DNA from: Nonomuraea typhae
GTDB taxonomy: Bacteria; Actinomycetota; Actinomycetes; Streptosporangiales; Streptosporangiaceae
Reading direction: 5' to 3'
Assembly: GCF_009760925.1 (NCBI RefSeq)
Contig: NZ_VRLV01000023.1
Coordinates: 111,263-175,262, forward strand
Length of the DNA: 64,000 nucleotides
Part shown: piece after piece, positions 1 to 8,026 of the stretch
Layout: every line of letters starts with the position of its first letter
Numbering within the stretch: the stretch's first letter is position 1
The notes under the pieces: model-generated
Told to the model about the DNA's origin: nothing
Databases searched by the model: none
The model's input: only the letters and a program-made list of their open reading frames with translations
Program-made: the position numbers and the translations under genes

Positions 1-668
1 CCAGACGCTCGCAGGGCACCTCGGCAGGTCTCGACCGCGGCCGCATCGCCGCGGCGGCCCTCGCGCTCGTCGACCGCGACGGTCTCGAACGGTTCGGGGT
101 ACGGCGGCTCGCCGAGGAACTGGGCGTCGACCCGATGTCGATCTATCACCACATCAAAGGCAAGGCGGCGCTGCTGGACGCGGTGTCCGAGGCCGTTCTC
201 TCCGAGGTCGACGGCGCCGCGGGCGGCACCCGAGGCGGCTGGGAGGAAGTCTCACGACGTACGGCACACGCCTACCGCGACATGGCCTACCGGCACCCCG
301 AGGTGGTACCACTGCTGGCCACGCGCGCCCAGACCTCGGCGGCGGCGATCCGCTCCCTGGAGCGACTGGTCGCCGCGATGCGCGCGGACGGGCTGCCCGA
401 CCAGGTGGTCGCCGACGCGCCGCTCACCCTGTTCGGCTTCCTCAACGGATACCTGCTGGCGGTCCTCAACGGCGAGGCCGGAGCCGGCCCGCCGCCGCTG
501 GACCCGGCCGACTACCCGACGATGAGCTCCCTGGCTTCCCTGCAGGCCGGCTTCGGCTCGGCGGAGGAGTTCGACCGGATGCTCGACACCGTCCTCGCCG
601 GAATTCGGGACGGCGCCGGCCGGCAGCGAACCCGGCGAGAGCGACCGACGACGCGCGAGCCCGGCTGA
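1..668 (+). CDS. TetR/AcrR family transcriptional regulator (5' end cut by window)
   Basis: DNA-binding repressor-type regulator. The reading frame is open from the first bases of the window, so the true start lies upstream; the ATG at 135 is internal, within the helix-turn-helix. Upstream of it the frame gives a typical TetR N-terminus (IAAAALALVDRDGL, FGVRRLAEELGVDPMSIYHH), the third HTH helix being the recognition helix. The C-terminal half (from about 250) has the LFGFLNGYLLAVLNGE type helices of the TetR_C ligand domain. It ends TGA at 668. The target is not evident: the next gene is convergent and encodes a small secreted protein. The family call is firm; the ligand is unknown. Confidence 0.9.
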   Translation, partial: RRSQGTSAGLDRGRIAAAALALVDRDGLERFGVRRLAEELGVDPMSIYHHIKGKAALLDAVSEAVLSEVDGAAGGTRGGWEEVSRRTAHAYRDMAYRHPEVVPLLATRAQTSAAAIRSLERLVAAMRADGLPDQVVADAPLTLFGFLNGYLLAVLNGEAGAGPPPLDPADYPTMSSLASLQAGFGSAEEFDRMLDTVLAGIRDGAGRQRTRRERPTTREPG

Positions 669-784
669 GGGCGGTGACGGGTGAGGTAGCCGGTCTCGCC
701 GGTCGATCGCGAGCACGCGTGCGCTAGATCACACCTGGCCTTGCGGAGACGCGGCGTCGTCCTAAGCCGGCACGGGCGGAATGG

Positions 785-1144
785 TCATTCCTGGATCCTC
801 CTGCACACGCCGCCCGTCCGGCCCGTGGCGCTGGCGCCGCTTGCATCGGTGACGGCGATCTGGACATCGAAGGACCGGCCCACCACGCAGCCGACCCGCA
901 AGGTGGATGAGTCTCTGAAGAAGGGCTGTTCCACTCCGTTGACCTTCCACGTGATGCCGAACGGCGGCGTCCCGTCGATCGTCGCGGTGCAGACGATGAG
1001 AGCGGCACCGGAGTCGCAGTCGAAGTAGGAGATGCCGGCGGTCCTCGACGAGAAGTCCGCGGCGACGGCGGGCGCGGCTCCCGTGAACAGACCTCCGACT
1101 ACTGCGGCCAGCAGCATGAAGATGGCTATGGTTCGTCGGCGCAT
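785..1144 (-). CDS. Small secreted protein, Ig-like fold probable, function unknown
   Basis: A 119-residue protein. It has a classical signal peptide: MRRR, a hydrophobic stretch (about residues 5-22) and an AVAA-type cleavage site near residue 29. The mature part (about 90 aa) has four cysteines (in FDCDSGA, LIVCTAT, RVGCVVG, GGVCRRI) and alternating beta-strand patterning, with a segment resembling Ig/PKD-like repeats (GTPPFGITWKVNG, DVQIAVTDASG). The four Cys could form two disulfides outside the cell. The start is supported by AGGAGAT just upstream on the minus strand. No enzyme motif is seen. Many actinomycetes carry lineage-specific secreted proteins like this; I do not recognise the family. 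Confidence 0.75.
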   Translation of the reverse strand: MRRRTIAIFMLLAAVVGGLFTGAAPAVAADFSSRTAGISYFDCDSGAALIVCTATIDGTPPFGITWKVNGVEQPFFRDSSTLRVGCVVGRSFDVQIAVTDASGASATGRTGGVCRRIQE

Positions 1145-1326
1145 CTGATCTCCTCATCAGGTAGATGCTGGTTGATGGTGAGTTGTCCTCGATGGACGAC
1201 GTAAGTACTACGCTCGCCGGGCATTCACGGATCACCGATTCCAGCACCCGCCCTGGGGCTTCAACACGCCCGAAACCATGGGGACCGGTTCCGCCGACCC
1301 GTAGGCCGACGGAACCGCTACGCGGG

Positions 1327-1491
1327 TTAGATCTCGTAGCAGATGCGCTCGTTGCTGCAGCTCTGGATGGTGACGCCGCCGCGCTCACCTGCGGTGTCGG
1401 CCTGGGCCGGAGCCGAGGCGAGCGTCAGCGCGCCGCCGACGGCCACGGTGGTGAGGGCTGAGGCGACGAGCAGCTTGACCTTGCTGGTCAT
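1327..1491 (-). CDS. 54-residue secreted peptide with two cysteines
   Basis: A very short gene. It starts ATG at 1491 behind AGGAAG (Shine-Dalgarno) and ends TAA at 1327. The product begins MTSKVKLLVASALTTVAVGG, a positively charged then hydrophobic signal peptide, with a likely signal peptidase cut after SAPAQA (residue 31). The mature peptide is only about 23 residues and has two cysteines six apart (SCSNERIC), suggesting one disulfide. The third positions are strongly G/C, as expected for coding sequence here. The neighbour at 785-1144 is also a small secreted Cys-containing protein on the same strand. The function is unknown; it could be a surface or signalling peptide. Confidence 0.65.
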   Translation of the reverse strand: MTSKVKLLVASALTTVAVGGALTLASAPAQADTAGERGGVTIQSCSNERICYEI

Positions 1492-1702
1492 GGAGTCTTC
1501 CTATCTGTTCCGGCCACCCCGGTCGGGTGGCTCGGAGTCAGCTGACACCCGCCCCATTGATGGGACATCGACACTCATGCCGGCCGGCGTCAGGACGGCG
1601 TCGCGGCGCCGTCATGGCGGCGTGAAGACGGCTGTCCAGGGCGTTTAGCTGACATTTAGGTCGCGGCTTCATCGACGAGCACGGCTGATCATCATAGGGA
1701 TC

Positions 1703-2599
1703 TCAAGATTCCGGCAAAGACGCCTTCTCACGCTGGAAATGCCACAACAGCATCGACGGCGTCCCCGCGATCGCCGCGTGCGCCGCCTCGGGCGCCAGGT
1801 CGCGCAGGGCCCACGGCCACACATCCCACGACTGCAGAACCTCGCTTCGCTCGCCGGGCCGGCCCGGCGGGTGCAGGGGCTCCTCGCACCGCCGTACCCG
1901 GAGTCCGGCCGCGAGCGCGGCTCGCAGGTAGTCGCCGACCAGGTGGCGGTAGGTGGCCACCCGTCCCGGACGGCCGTCGGGCAGCCGCACCGGCGGGACC
2001 ACCCCCAGGGCCACGCCCTCGGGATGGATGTCGGCCAGCACCAGATGCCCGCCAGGCCGCAGCACCCGGGCGAATTCGGCCAGCGTCGGGCCCAGCGCGG
2101 GCACATGTGTCAACGCCAACGAGCAGACCACCAGGTCAACGGACTCGTCGGGCATGGGCAGCGACGACAGGTCCCCCAGCTCGAACTCCGCCTGCGGCGC
2201 CCGCAGGCGGGCCCGCTCCAGCATGTCGGGCGAGCTGTCCAGGCCGCGCACCCGATGGCCGCGCCCGGCCAGATACGCTGCGATCCTGCCGGTGCCGCAC
2301 GCCGCGTCCAGAGCGTCGCCGACCGGCAGCGCGTCGACGATCTCCCTGATGAAGGGCTCGTCGAGGTCGAACGAAGCGTTGGGCCCGTCGTAGGTCTGCG
2401 CCCAGATCCGGTAACCCTCCACGGTATCCACGGAGGCGACCTCGACAGCGGCGCCGGAAAGGGAGTCGCCGTCGAGGAACGTGCGAATCTCGGCCAGGCG
2501 CCTTTCGATGAACGCGCGGTCGTGCTCGCCGGCGTAGGCCCGCATCAGCGCGATGCCCTCAAGTCCGAGCACGTACGCCAGAGGATGCTCGTAGATCAC
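1703..2599 (-). CDS. Class I SAM-dependent methyltransferase
   Basis: A 298-residue cytosolic methyltransferase. The C-terminal two thirds is a Rossmann-like domain with motif I (LDAACGTGRIAAYLAGRGH), an acidic end of strand 2 (GLDSSPDM), motif II/III (LPMPDESVDLVVCSLAL) and the post-motif HLVLADIHP. This is the ubiE/Methyltransf_11 type. The N-terminal ~90 residues are not part of the core fold and may contribute to substrate recognition. The substrate cannot be deduced. It stands alone on the minus strand between a small secreted peptide gene and a divergent AfsR-type regulator. Confidence 0.88.
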   Translation of the reverse strand: MIYEHPLAYVLGLEGIALMRAYAGEHDRAFIERRLAEIRTFLDGDSLSGAAVEVASVDTVEGYRIWAQTYDGPNASFDLDEPFIREIVDALPVGDALDAACGTGRIAAYLAGRGHRVRGLDSSPDMLERARLRAPQAEFELGDLSSLPMPDESVDLVVCSLALTHVPALGPTLAEFARVLRPGGHLVLADIHPEGVALGVVPPVRLPDGRPGRVATYRHLVGDYLRAALAAGLRVRRCEEPLHPPGRPGERSEVLQSWDVWPWALRDLAPEAAHAAIAGTPSMLLWHFQREKASLPES

Positions 2600-2988
2600 C
2601 GCGACACGCTAACGGCGGCCGCTGCGGGCAGGCTACCGAATTTCCCCTCAGGGACACGATGCGGGCGTGGAGGGCGGTGAGCGCATTCCGGTAGGCGCCG
2701 ACCGGGTAGAACTCACCCAACCCCCGCAGGCCGGTTGCCGGGTCCTCATGGTCAGGGCCGGCGGGATCGTGAAGGCGGTGAACACCGCGCCGCCGATCTG
2801 CTGCATGACGCGCACCTGTTTCCCTGATCGCCGCGGTCGCCTGGGCCGCGGAGCGAACCCCGGCGCAGGGCGAGCACCTGCCGGCCGTCATGCTCGACGG
2901 ACTCCGGCAGCCGACCGTGGAATGCCGTAATTCAGCTGGGCGGTAGGGTGATCGTCCTTGCCGTGAAGGATGACGGGGGTGCGCGGGC
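2600..2988. other. Intergenic region, no convincing gene
   Basis: About 390 bases between the divergent methyltransferase and AfsR-type genes. Open frames exist on both strands, as is usual at this GC content, but none has a start, ribosome-binding site and family-like sequence together. Some minus-strand stretches look like decayed coding sequence, without a recognisable family. The promoters of both flanking genes should lie here. Confidence 0.4.
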
Positions 2989-5775
2989 ATGGGCGATGAC
3001 CTCGGGTTTTCGGTGCTTGGCCCGGTGCGGGCCTGGCGTGGTGGCCGGGAGTTGGAGCTCGGCTCGCCGCAGCAGCGCCTGGTGCTGGCCGTACTCCTGC
3101 TCGCCGAAGGCAGGACCGTCAGCGGCGACCAGCTCATGGACGCGGTGTGGGGTCAAGAGCTCCCGCGTACCGCGGCCAATGTGCTGCGCACCTATATCTC
3201 GCGGTTGCGTGCGGTGCTGGGGGCGGAGGTGGTGGTGTCCGTTGGCGATGGTTATGCGGTGCGGGCGGGCTCGTGTGATGTCACCGAGCTGCGGATGCTG
3301 TACGGCGAAGGCCGCTACGCCGAGGCGCTGGCCCTGTGGCAGGGCGAGCCGCTGGCCGGCCTCGGCGGCGACTACGCCGAGGCCCAGCGCGCCCGTCTGA
3401 CCGAGCAGCGGCTGACCGCCCTCGAACACCGCCTCGGCCAGGATCTCGACGAAGGCAAGGACGCCGTGGTGGTCTCCGAGCTGACCGCCCTGTGCGCCGA
3501 GCACCCGACCAGGGAGCGGCTGCGCGCCCTGCTCATGCTCGCCCTCTACCGCACCGGACGGCAGGCCGAGGCCATCGGCGTCTACACCGACACCCGCAGG
3601 CTGCTGGCCGACGAACTCGGCGTGGACCCCTCGCCCGGCCTGGCCGAGCTCTACCGGCAGATCATCAGCGCCGACCCGGCTCTCGGCCGGGCCCCCATCC
3701 GGCAGAGAGCCGCCGCCACGCCGGCCGCCCAGCACGTTCCGCGGCAGCTGCCCGCCGACGTGGCCGACTTCACCGGCCGCGAGGGCGAGGTGGAGGCGAT
3801 GGTGGAGGCGCTGCGCTCCGGGGAGACCTCGGCGCTGGTGGTCTCCGCGGTGGCGGGCACGGGCGGGGTGGGCAAGACCACGCTGGCCGTGCACGTGGCC
3901 CACCGGCTGGCCGGGGACTACGCGGACGGGCAGTTGTTCGTCGACCTGCGCGGCTCGGGCGCCGAGCCGCTGGAGGCCGAGCTGGTGCTCGGTTCGTTCC
4001 TGCGCGCGCTGGGCGTGGAGGAGGCGCCGGAGGAACCGGCCGAGCGGGCGGCGCTGTATCGCTCGATGCTGGCCGATCGCCGGGTGCTGGTGGTGCTCGA
4101 CAACGCGGCCGGGGTGGCTCAGGTGGGGCCCTTGCTGCCCGGCTCGGCCACCTGTGGCGTGCTGGTCACCAGCCGGGCCCGGCTGAGCGGGCTGACCGGC
4201 GCCCGCCAGGTGGATCTGGAGGTGCTGGGGCCGGTGGCGGCGTTGCGGCTGTTCACCGGGATCGTGGGTGAGCAGCGGGCGACGGCCGAGCGGGGAGCTG
4301 CGATGGAACTGGTCGCGGCGTGCGGGTTTCTGCCGCTGGCGATCAGGATCGCCGCCGCCCGGCTGGCCGCCAGGCCCAACTGGAGCGTGGCCGGCATGTG
4401 CGACCGGCTCTCCGACGAGCGGCGCAGGCTGGCCGAGTTGCGCGCGGGCGACCTGGCGATCGAGGCCACGTTCGCGCTGAGCTACGACCAGCTCGATGAG
4501 GCGCATGCACGGGCCTTCCGGCTGCTGGCCGTACCGGATTGTGCGGATGTGTCGCTGCAGGCCGCGGCCGCGCTGCTGGATCTGCCCGAGCAGGAGGCGG
4601 AGGCGCTCTGTGAGGCGCTGGTCGACGTCAGCATGCTCGAGTCGCTCTCGCCCGGCCGCTACCGCTTCCACGACCTGCTGCGCGTGTTCGCCAGGAGCCG
4701 GGTCGAGCCCGGCGCCGACGCGGCGCTCGACCGGCTGCTCGATTACTCCGCCGCCGCCGTCGCCAACCGCTTCCGCTCGCTGTTCCCCGGCGACCTGCGC
4801 GCCGAGCTGCTGCCCACCGGCGCGTGCGAGGCCGCCTTCGATCCCGCCGAGACCGACGCCCTGCTGTCGGTCGTACGGCAGGCCGCCACGCGAGACCACG
4901 CCGACCGCTACCGGCTGGCCTGGATCGTGGACATGCTGACGGACGTCGCACCCGAGTCGGTGGCCTTCCGGCACACCCTCGACCTCCTGGTCGCGCGGGC
5001 CGCAGCCGAGCCGCGGGCCGAGGGCCTGGCCCGCTACCTCCGGTCGACCCTGTCCTCGGCCGATCGCGAGGCGCGGCGGTCCGACGCCCTGGCGGCCAGC
5101 GATCTGGCCCAAGGCGACCCCTACGTGACGGCCGCCACCACCGCCTCCCTCGGCGTCCATGCCTACGACGACGGCGACTACCAGACCTCGGTCGAGCTCA
5201 TCAGGCGGGGCGTGGACATCTTCGCCGGCCGCGGCGACAGGGGCGCCCAGGCTCTCTGGCTCGGCATGCTGGCCCGCTCACTCGCCGCCGCGGACGAGCC
5301 CGGCCAGGCCGTGGAGGCGGCCAGATCGGCCTACCGGGTCCACGCCGAGCTCGGCGGCGGCACCCCGCGGCACCCGTGGGCGCCCTACCAGCTCGCGGTC
5401 ACGTTGCAGGCCGTGGGTTCGCTCGACGAGGCGTTGCGCATGTACGAGACCGCGGTCACGGGTTTCCGTGAGATCGGCGAGCTCGACTGGATCGGCACCG
5501 CCGGCACCCGCATGGCCGACATCCACCTCACCCTGGGCGATCACGCACGCGCCCTCGAACTCGCCGAGCAGGGCCTGGCCGCGCTGCGCGAAGCCGACGA
5601 CGAGCACTGGCAGGGCAAGGCCCTGATGATCCTCGGCCGGGCCCTCACCGCCACCGGCCAGCAGGAACGCGGTCACGCCTGCTACACGGAAGCGCTGGAG
5701 ATCTTCGATCGCCTCTCCCTGCCGGAGGCCGACGACGTGCGCACCCTGCTGGCCGCGGTGCACGCACAGCTGTGA
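2989..5775 (+). CDS. AfsR/SARP-type transcriptional regulator (winged helix-BTAD-NB-ARC-TPR)
   Basis: A 928-residue pathway regulator of the Streptomyces AfsR type. Residues about 1-93 form an OmpR-like winged-helix DNA-binding domain (FSVLGPVRAW, SPQQRLVLAVLL, NVLRTYISRLRAVLG). Residues about 94-240 are the bacterial transcriptional activator domain (ERLRALLMLALYRTGRQAEA, DELGVDPSPGLAELY). An NB-ARC ATPase follows, with P-loop GTGGVGKTT near residue 290, Walker B RRVLVVLDNA, and SRARLSGL. The C-terminal ~230 residues are TPR-like helices. The start ATG follows a GCGCGGGC stretch with no strong ribosome site. SARP-type proteins usually activate secondary-metabolite clusters; which target it controls here is not visible. 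Confidence 0.93.
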   Translation: MGDDLGFSVLGPVRAWRGGRELELGSPQQRLVLAVLLLAEGRTVSGDQLMDAVWGQELPRTAANVLRTYISRLRAVLGAEVVVSVGDGYAVRAGSCDVTELRMLYGEGRYAEALALWQGEPLAGLGGDYAEAQRARLTEQRLTALEHRLGQDLDEGKDAVVVSELTALCAEHPTRERLRALLMLALYRTGRQAEAIGVYTDTRRLLADELGVDPSPGLAELYRQIISADPALGRAPIRQRAAATPAAQHVPRQLPADVADFTGREGEVEAMVEALRSGETSALVVSAVAGTGGVGKTTLAVHVAHRLAGDYADGQLFVDLRGSGAEPLEAELVLGSFLRALGVEEAPEEPAERAALYRSMLADRRVLVVLDNAAGVAQVGPLLPGSATCGVLVTSRARLSGLTGARQVDLEVLGPVAALRLFTGIVGEQRATAERGAAMELVAACGFLPLAIRIAAARLAARPNWSVAGMCDRLSDERRRLAELRAGDLAIEATFALSYDQLDEAHARAFRLLAVPDCADVSLQAAAALLDLPEQEAEALCEALVDVSMLESLSPGRYRFHDLLRVFARSRVEPGADAALDRLLDYSAAAVANRFRSLFPGDLRAELLPTGACEAAFDPAETDALLSVVRQAATRDHADRYRLAWIVDMLTDVAPESVAFRHTLDLLVARAAAEPRAEGLARYLRSTLSSADREARRSDALAASDLAQGDPYVTAATTASLGVHAYDDGDYQTSVELIRRGVDIFAGRGDRGAQALWLGMLARSLAAADEPGQAVEAARSAYRVHAELGGGTPRHPWAPYQLAVTLQAVGSLDEALRMYETAVTGFREIGELDWIGTAGTRMADIHLTLGDHARALELAEQGLAALREADDEHWQGKALMILGRALTATGQQERGHACYTEALEIFDRLSLPEADDVRTLLAAVHAQL

Positions 5776-5802
5776 CCTTGACGGATGGGCCGGGGCCTCA
5801 CG

Positions 5803-5958
5803 TCAGCAGCCGAAGCCGCCTACGTTGGTGCCGATCGCGATCGTGTTGCGGCAGTAGTACGAGCCGGCGTCGGGGCCGGAGGACAGCTTGATGACGCCGT
5901 CGCCGGATCCCTGCCCGGTGCATCCCTGACCGAGGAGATCGTCCCCCGGACGGTGCGT
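5803..5958 (-). pseudogene. 3' remnant of a Cys/Gly-rich protein gene, in frame behind the oxidoreductase stop
   Basis: Directly after the TGA of the oxidoreductase gene (5959-5961), the same minus-strand frame stays open for 51 codons to a TGA at 5803. It shows strong GC third-position bias and a protein-like sequence (GQGCTGQGSGDG, AGSYYCRNTIAIG, VGGFGC). There is no usable start codon in the stretch. I read it as the surviving C-terminal end of a small, probably secreted, disulfide-containing protein whose 5' part was lost. Alternatively it is a stop-codon-readthrough extension of the oxidoreductase, which seems less likely because the composition changes abruptly. Confidence 0.45.
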
Positions 5959-6864
5959 TCAGAAGATGAGCGCGATCTTCCCGTTCAGGCTCCCCCGCCG
6001 GAAGTGCTCGTGCGCGGCTTTCACGTTCTGCACGGCGTACTGCGCGTCGACCCGGATCTTCAGCCGCCCGCCGTCGACGGCCGCGGCGAGTTCGGCGAGT
6101 CCACGGCCGTCTTCGCGTACCTGGTTGACCGTCGTGCGCACCCCGCGATGCGACAGGTCGGGTACGGGCCCGGCCTGCGTGGCGATCGAGGCGTACCTGC
6201 CGCCATCGGCCACGGCGTCGGTGACGAAGGCGCCGAAGGTGTCGAAGACGGCGTCGTAGCCGCCCGTCGGCAGGGTGGTCCGGTCGGTGGTGGCGTGATC
6301 GGCTCCCAGCTCCCGCACCTGCTCGATCTGCGACTGCCTGGACACCAGCGCGTCCACCTGCGCTCCGCGAGCACGCGCGAGCTGCACGGCGAGTCCGCCG
6401 GCGGCTCCCGCCGCACCCGTCACCAGGAGTTTGTCTCCTTGGCCGATCTGCAGCCAGTCCAGAGTCTGCAACGCGGTCAGTCCCGGCAGGGGCACGGTCG
6501 CCGCCTCGACCAGGCTGACCGACGAGGGGGCCGCGGCGATGGAAGCAGCCGGGATGGCGACCAGGTCGGCCCATGAGCCGCGCCCGGTCGCCAGCTGGTG
6601 CGACATGCCGAACACCCGATCGCCGGCGGACAGCCCGCTCGTGCCCGGGTTGACGACGATCCCCGCGAGTTCCCAGCCCAGCGTCATCGGCAACGGTGGT
6701 GTGCCTTCACCTATGGCCCCTTCCCGGGTCTTGTCATCGACCGGGTTGATGGCGGAGGCGATGACCCGCACCAGCACCTCGCCCTCGAGCGGCCGTGGTT
6801 CCGGCGCGTCGGCCAGCGCCAGCACGTCAAGATCTCCAAAGTGTTCGATCCGCAAGGCCCGCAT
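5959..6864 (-). CDS. NADP-dependent oxidoreductase, zinc-independent MDR / quinone oxidoreductase family
   Basis: A 301-residue medium-chain dehydrogenase/reductase. The N-terminal GroES-like domain has LEGEVLVRVIASAINPVD and GWELAGIV; the nucleotide-binding domain has GDKLLVTGAAGAAGGLAVQL (the AxxGGVG-type NADPH loop, about residues 140-160). The zinc-ligand cysteines of true alcohol dehydrogenases are absent, which fits quinone oxidoreductase or enoyl reductase relatives. Likely reaction: NAD(P)H-dependent reduction of a quinone or an alpha,beta-unsaturated carbonyl. It is a single gene followed by a coding remnant in the same frame. The substrate is unknown. Confidence 0.88.
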   Translation of the reverse strand: MRALRIEHFGDLDVLALADAPEPRPLEGEVLVRVIASAINPVDDKTREGAIGEGTPPLPMTLGWELAGIVVNPGTSGLSAGDRVFGMSHQLATGRGSWADLVAIPAASIAAAPSSVSLVEAATVPLPGLTALQTLDWLQIGQGDKLLVTGAAGAAGGLAVQLARARGAQVDALVSRQSQIEQVRELGADHATTDRTTLPTGGYDAVFDTFGAFVTDAVADGGRYASIATQAGPVPDLSHRGVRTTVNQVREDGRGLAELAAAVDGGRLKIRVDAQYAVQNVKAAHEHFRRGSLNGKIALIF

Positions 6865-6969
6865 GTCCCACGCTCCCCAGAGTCAACATGTTCGATGAGC
6901 GTCCAACACTAACGCTGGTCTGCCGCGGCGCGGGCAGTGAGGTGCGGCGGCCCTGGGCGTTCGTGCCGC

Positions 6970-7848
6970 TCAGGTGTTCGGCCAGAGGACGAACAGGGGA
7001 TAGGCACGCCGGCTGGGCCGGTCACCGATCTCCTTGATCGCCGCACGGATCTCGTGCAGGTGCCCGACGGTCAGGTGCAGGGGAGGCTCGTCGGGCTGGT
7101 AGGTGGTGCGGACCGGGTAGTCCACGCCTGGCTGCCTGGTCATCTCGATGTGGCAGCCGAGCACGTGGGTGACCGGCCAGCGCTCGGAGAAGTCGATCAG
7201 GCGGTCGATGGTCCGGGCGAAGGCCGGCCAGTCCTGGATGTAGAGACGGCCGGGGTAGACCGTGTCGCCGGTGAGCAGGAATCCGGTCCACCGGTCGTAG
7301 AACGTCACCGCCGCCTCGTGGTGGCCCGGGGTGGCCAGGCACTCCAGCACCCGGCCGCCCAGGTCGACCCGCGCCACGGCATCGGGATCCTCGCTGAACC
7401 CGAAGTACTCCCAGGCGGTGGCCAGGTCCGCGCCGACCACCGTGGTGCCGGGGCGGCCGGCGAACTGATCGTCGCCCGCGATGTGGTCGCCGTGCGGGTG
7501 GGTGTGCAGGACCAGCAGGTGGTAGTCCTCGCGGGGGTGGCGGGCGAGCCAGCCGGCGACGAGCTCGTCGACCACCCGGCGCAAGGGGAAGAACTCAGCG
7601 GATGCCGTGGCGCCGGTGTCGATCAGCACCGCACGCGCATTGCCCATCAGCAGGAACAGGAACGGCGCCTCATAGTTGATCGCCATGTTCTGCCGCAGGA
7701 TGAACGTGTGCTCGTCGTACGCGTGGAGCTGGATGTCCGGATCGGTGTTGTGCTTGGCCGACGGTGAGCCGTGAATCCATCGGATGTCCAGCGCACCAGG
7801 CTGCGGAGTCGCTCCGGTGAAATCGACCGGGGCCGTGCCTGCATCCAT
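6970..7848 (-). CDS. MBL-fold metallo-hydrolase
   Basis: A 292-residue metallo-beta-lactamase-fold hydrolase. The dinuclear zinc motif HTHPHGDH is present, followed by the later metal ligands in ATPGHHEAAV and LTGDTVYPGRLY and a C-terminal GCHIEMT. The frame is open 27 codons further upstream, but the ATG at 7848 is preceded by GAAGGAGACCTC, a good ribosome-binding site, so I use it. The family includes lactonases, glyoxalase II-like enzymes and arylsulfatases; the substrate cannot be told from sequence. No signal peptide; probably cytosolic. Confidence 0.88.
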   Translation of the reverse strand: MDAGTAPVDFTGATPQPGALDIRWIHGSPSAKHNTDPDIQLHAYDEHTFILRQNMAINYEAPFLFLLMGNARAVLIDTGATASAEFFPLRRVVDELVAGWLARHPREDYHLLVLHTHPHGDHIAGDDQFAGRPGTTVVGADLATAWEYFGFSEDPDAVARVDLGGRVLECLATPGHHEAAVTFYDRWTGFLLTGDTVYPGRLYIQDWPAFARTIDRLIDFSERWPVTHVLGCHIEMTRQPGVDYPVRTTYQPDEPPLHLTVGHLHEIRAAIKEIGDRPSRRAYPLFVLWPNT

Positions 7849-8026
7849 GAGGTCTCCTTCGAGTGCGTCGTCTTTGCAGGCCGGGTACGGCGCACGTCTC
7901 GTCCGGGGCAAGCACTCGCGGGCTTCCACGGCGAAACTAGCACGGCCCCGGGGAGGAGCGACGAGGTGCTCCCCCGTCTGAAACAGGAGAGGGACCCGGC
8001 CGACGTCTACCAGGAGCTCGGCCCTC

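Noticed and set aside
2932..5160. Long minus-strand open frame opposite the AfsR-type gene
   Set aside because: It is His/Arg/Gln/Gly-rich, as expected for an antisense shadow at high GC, without any domain signature.
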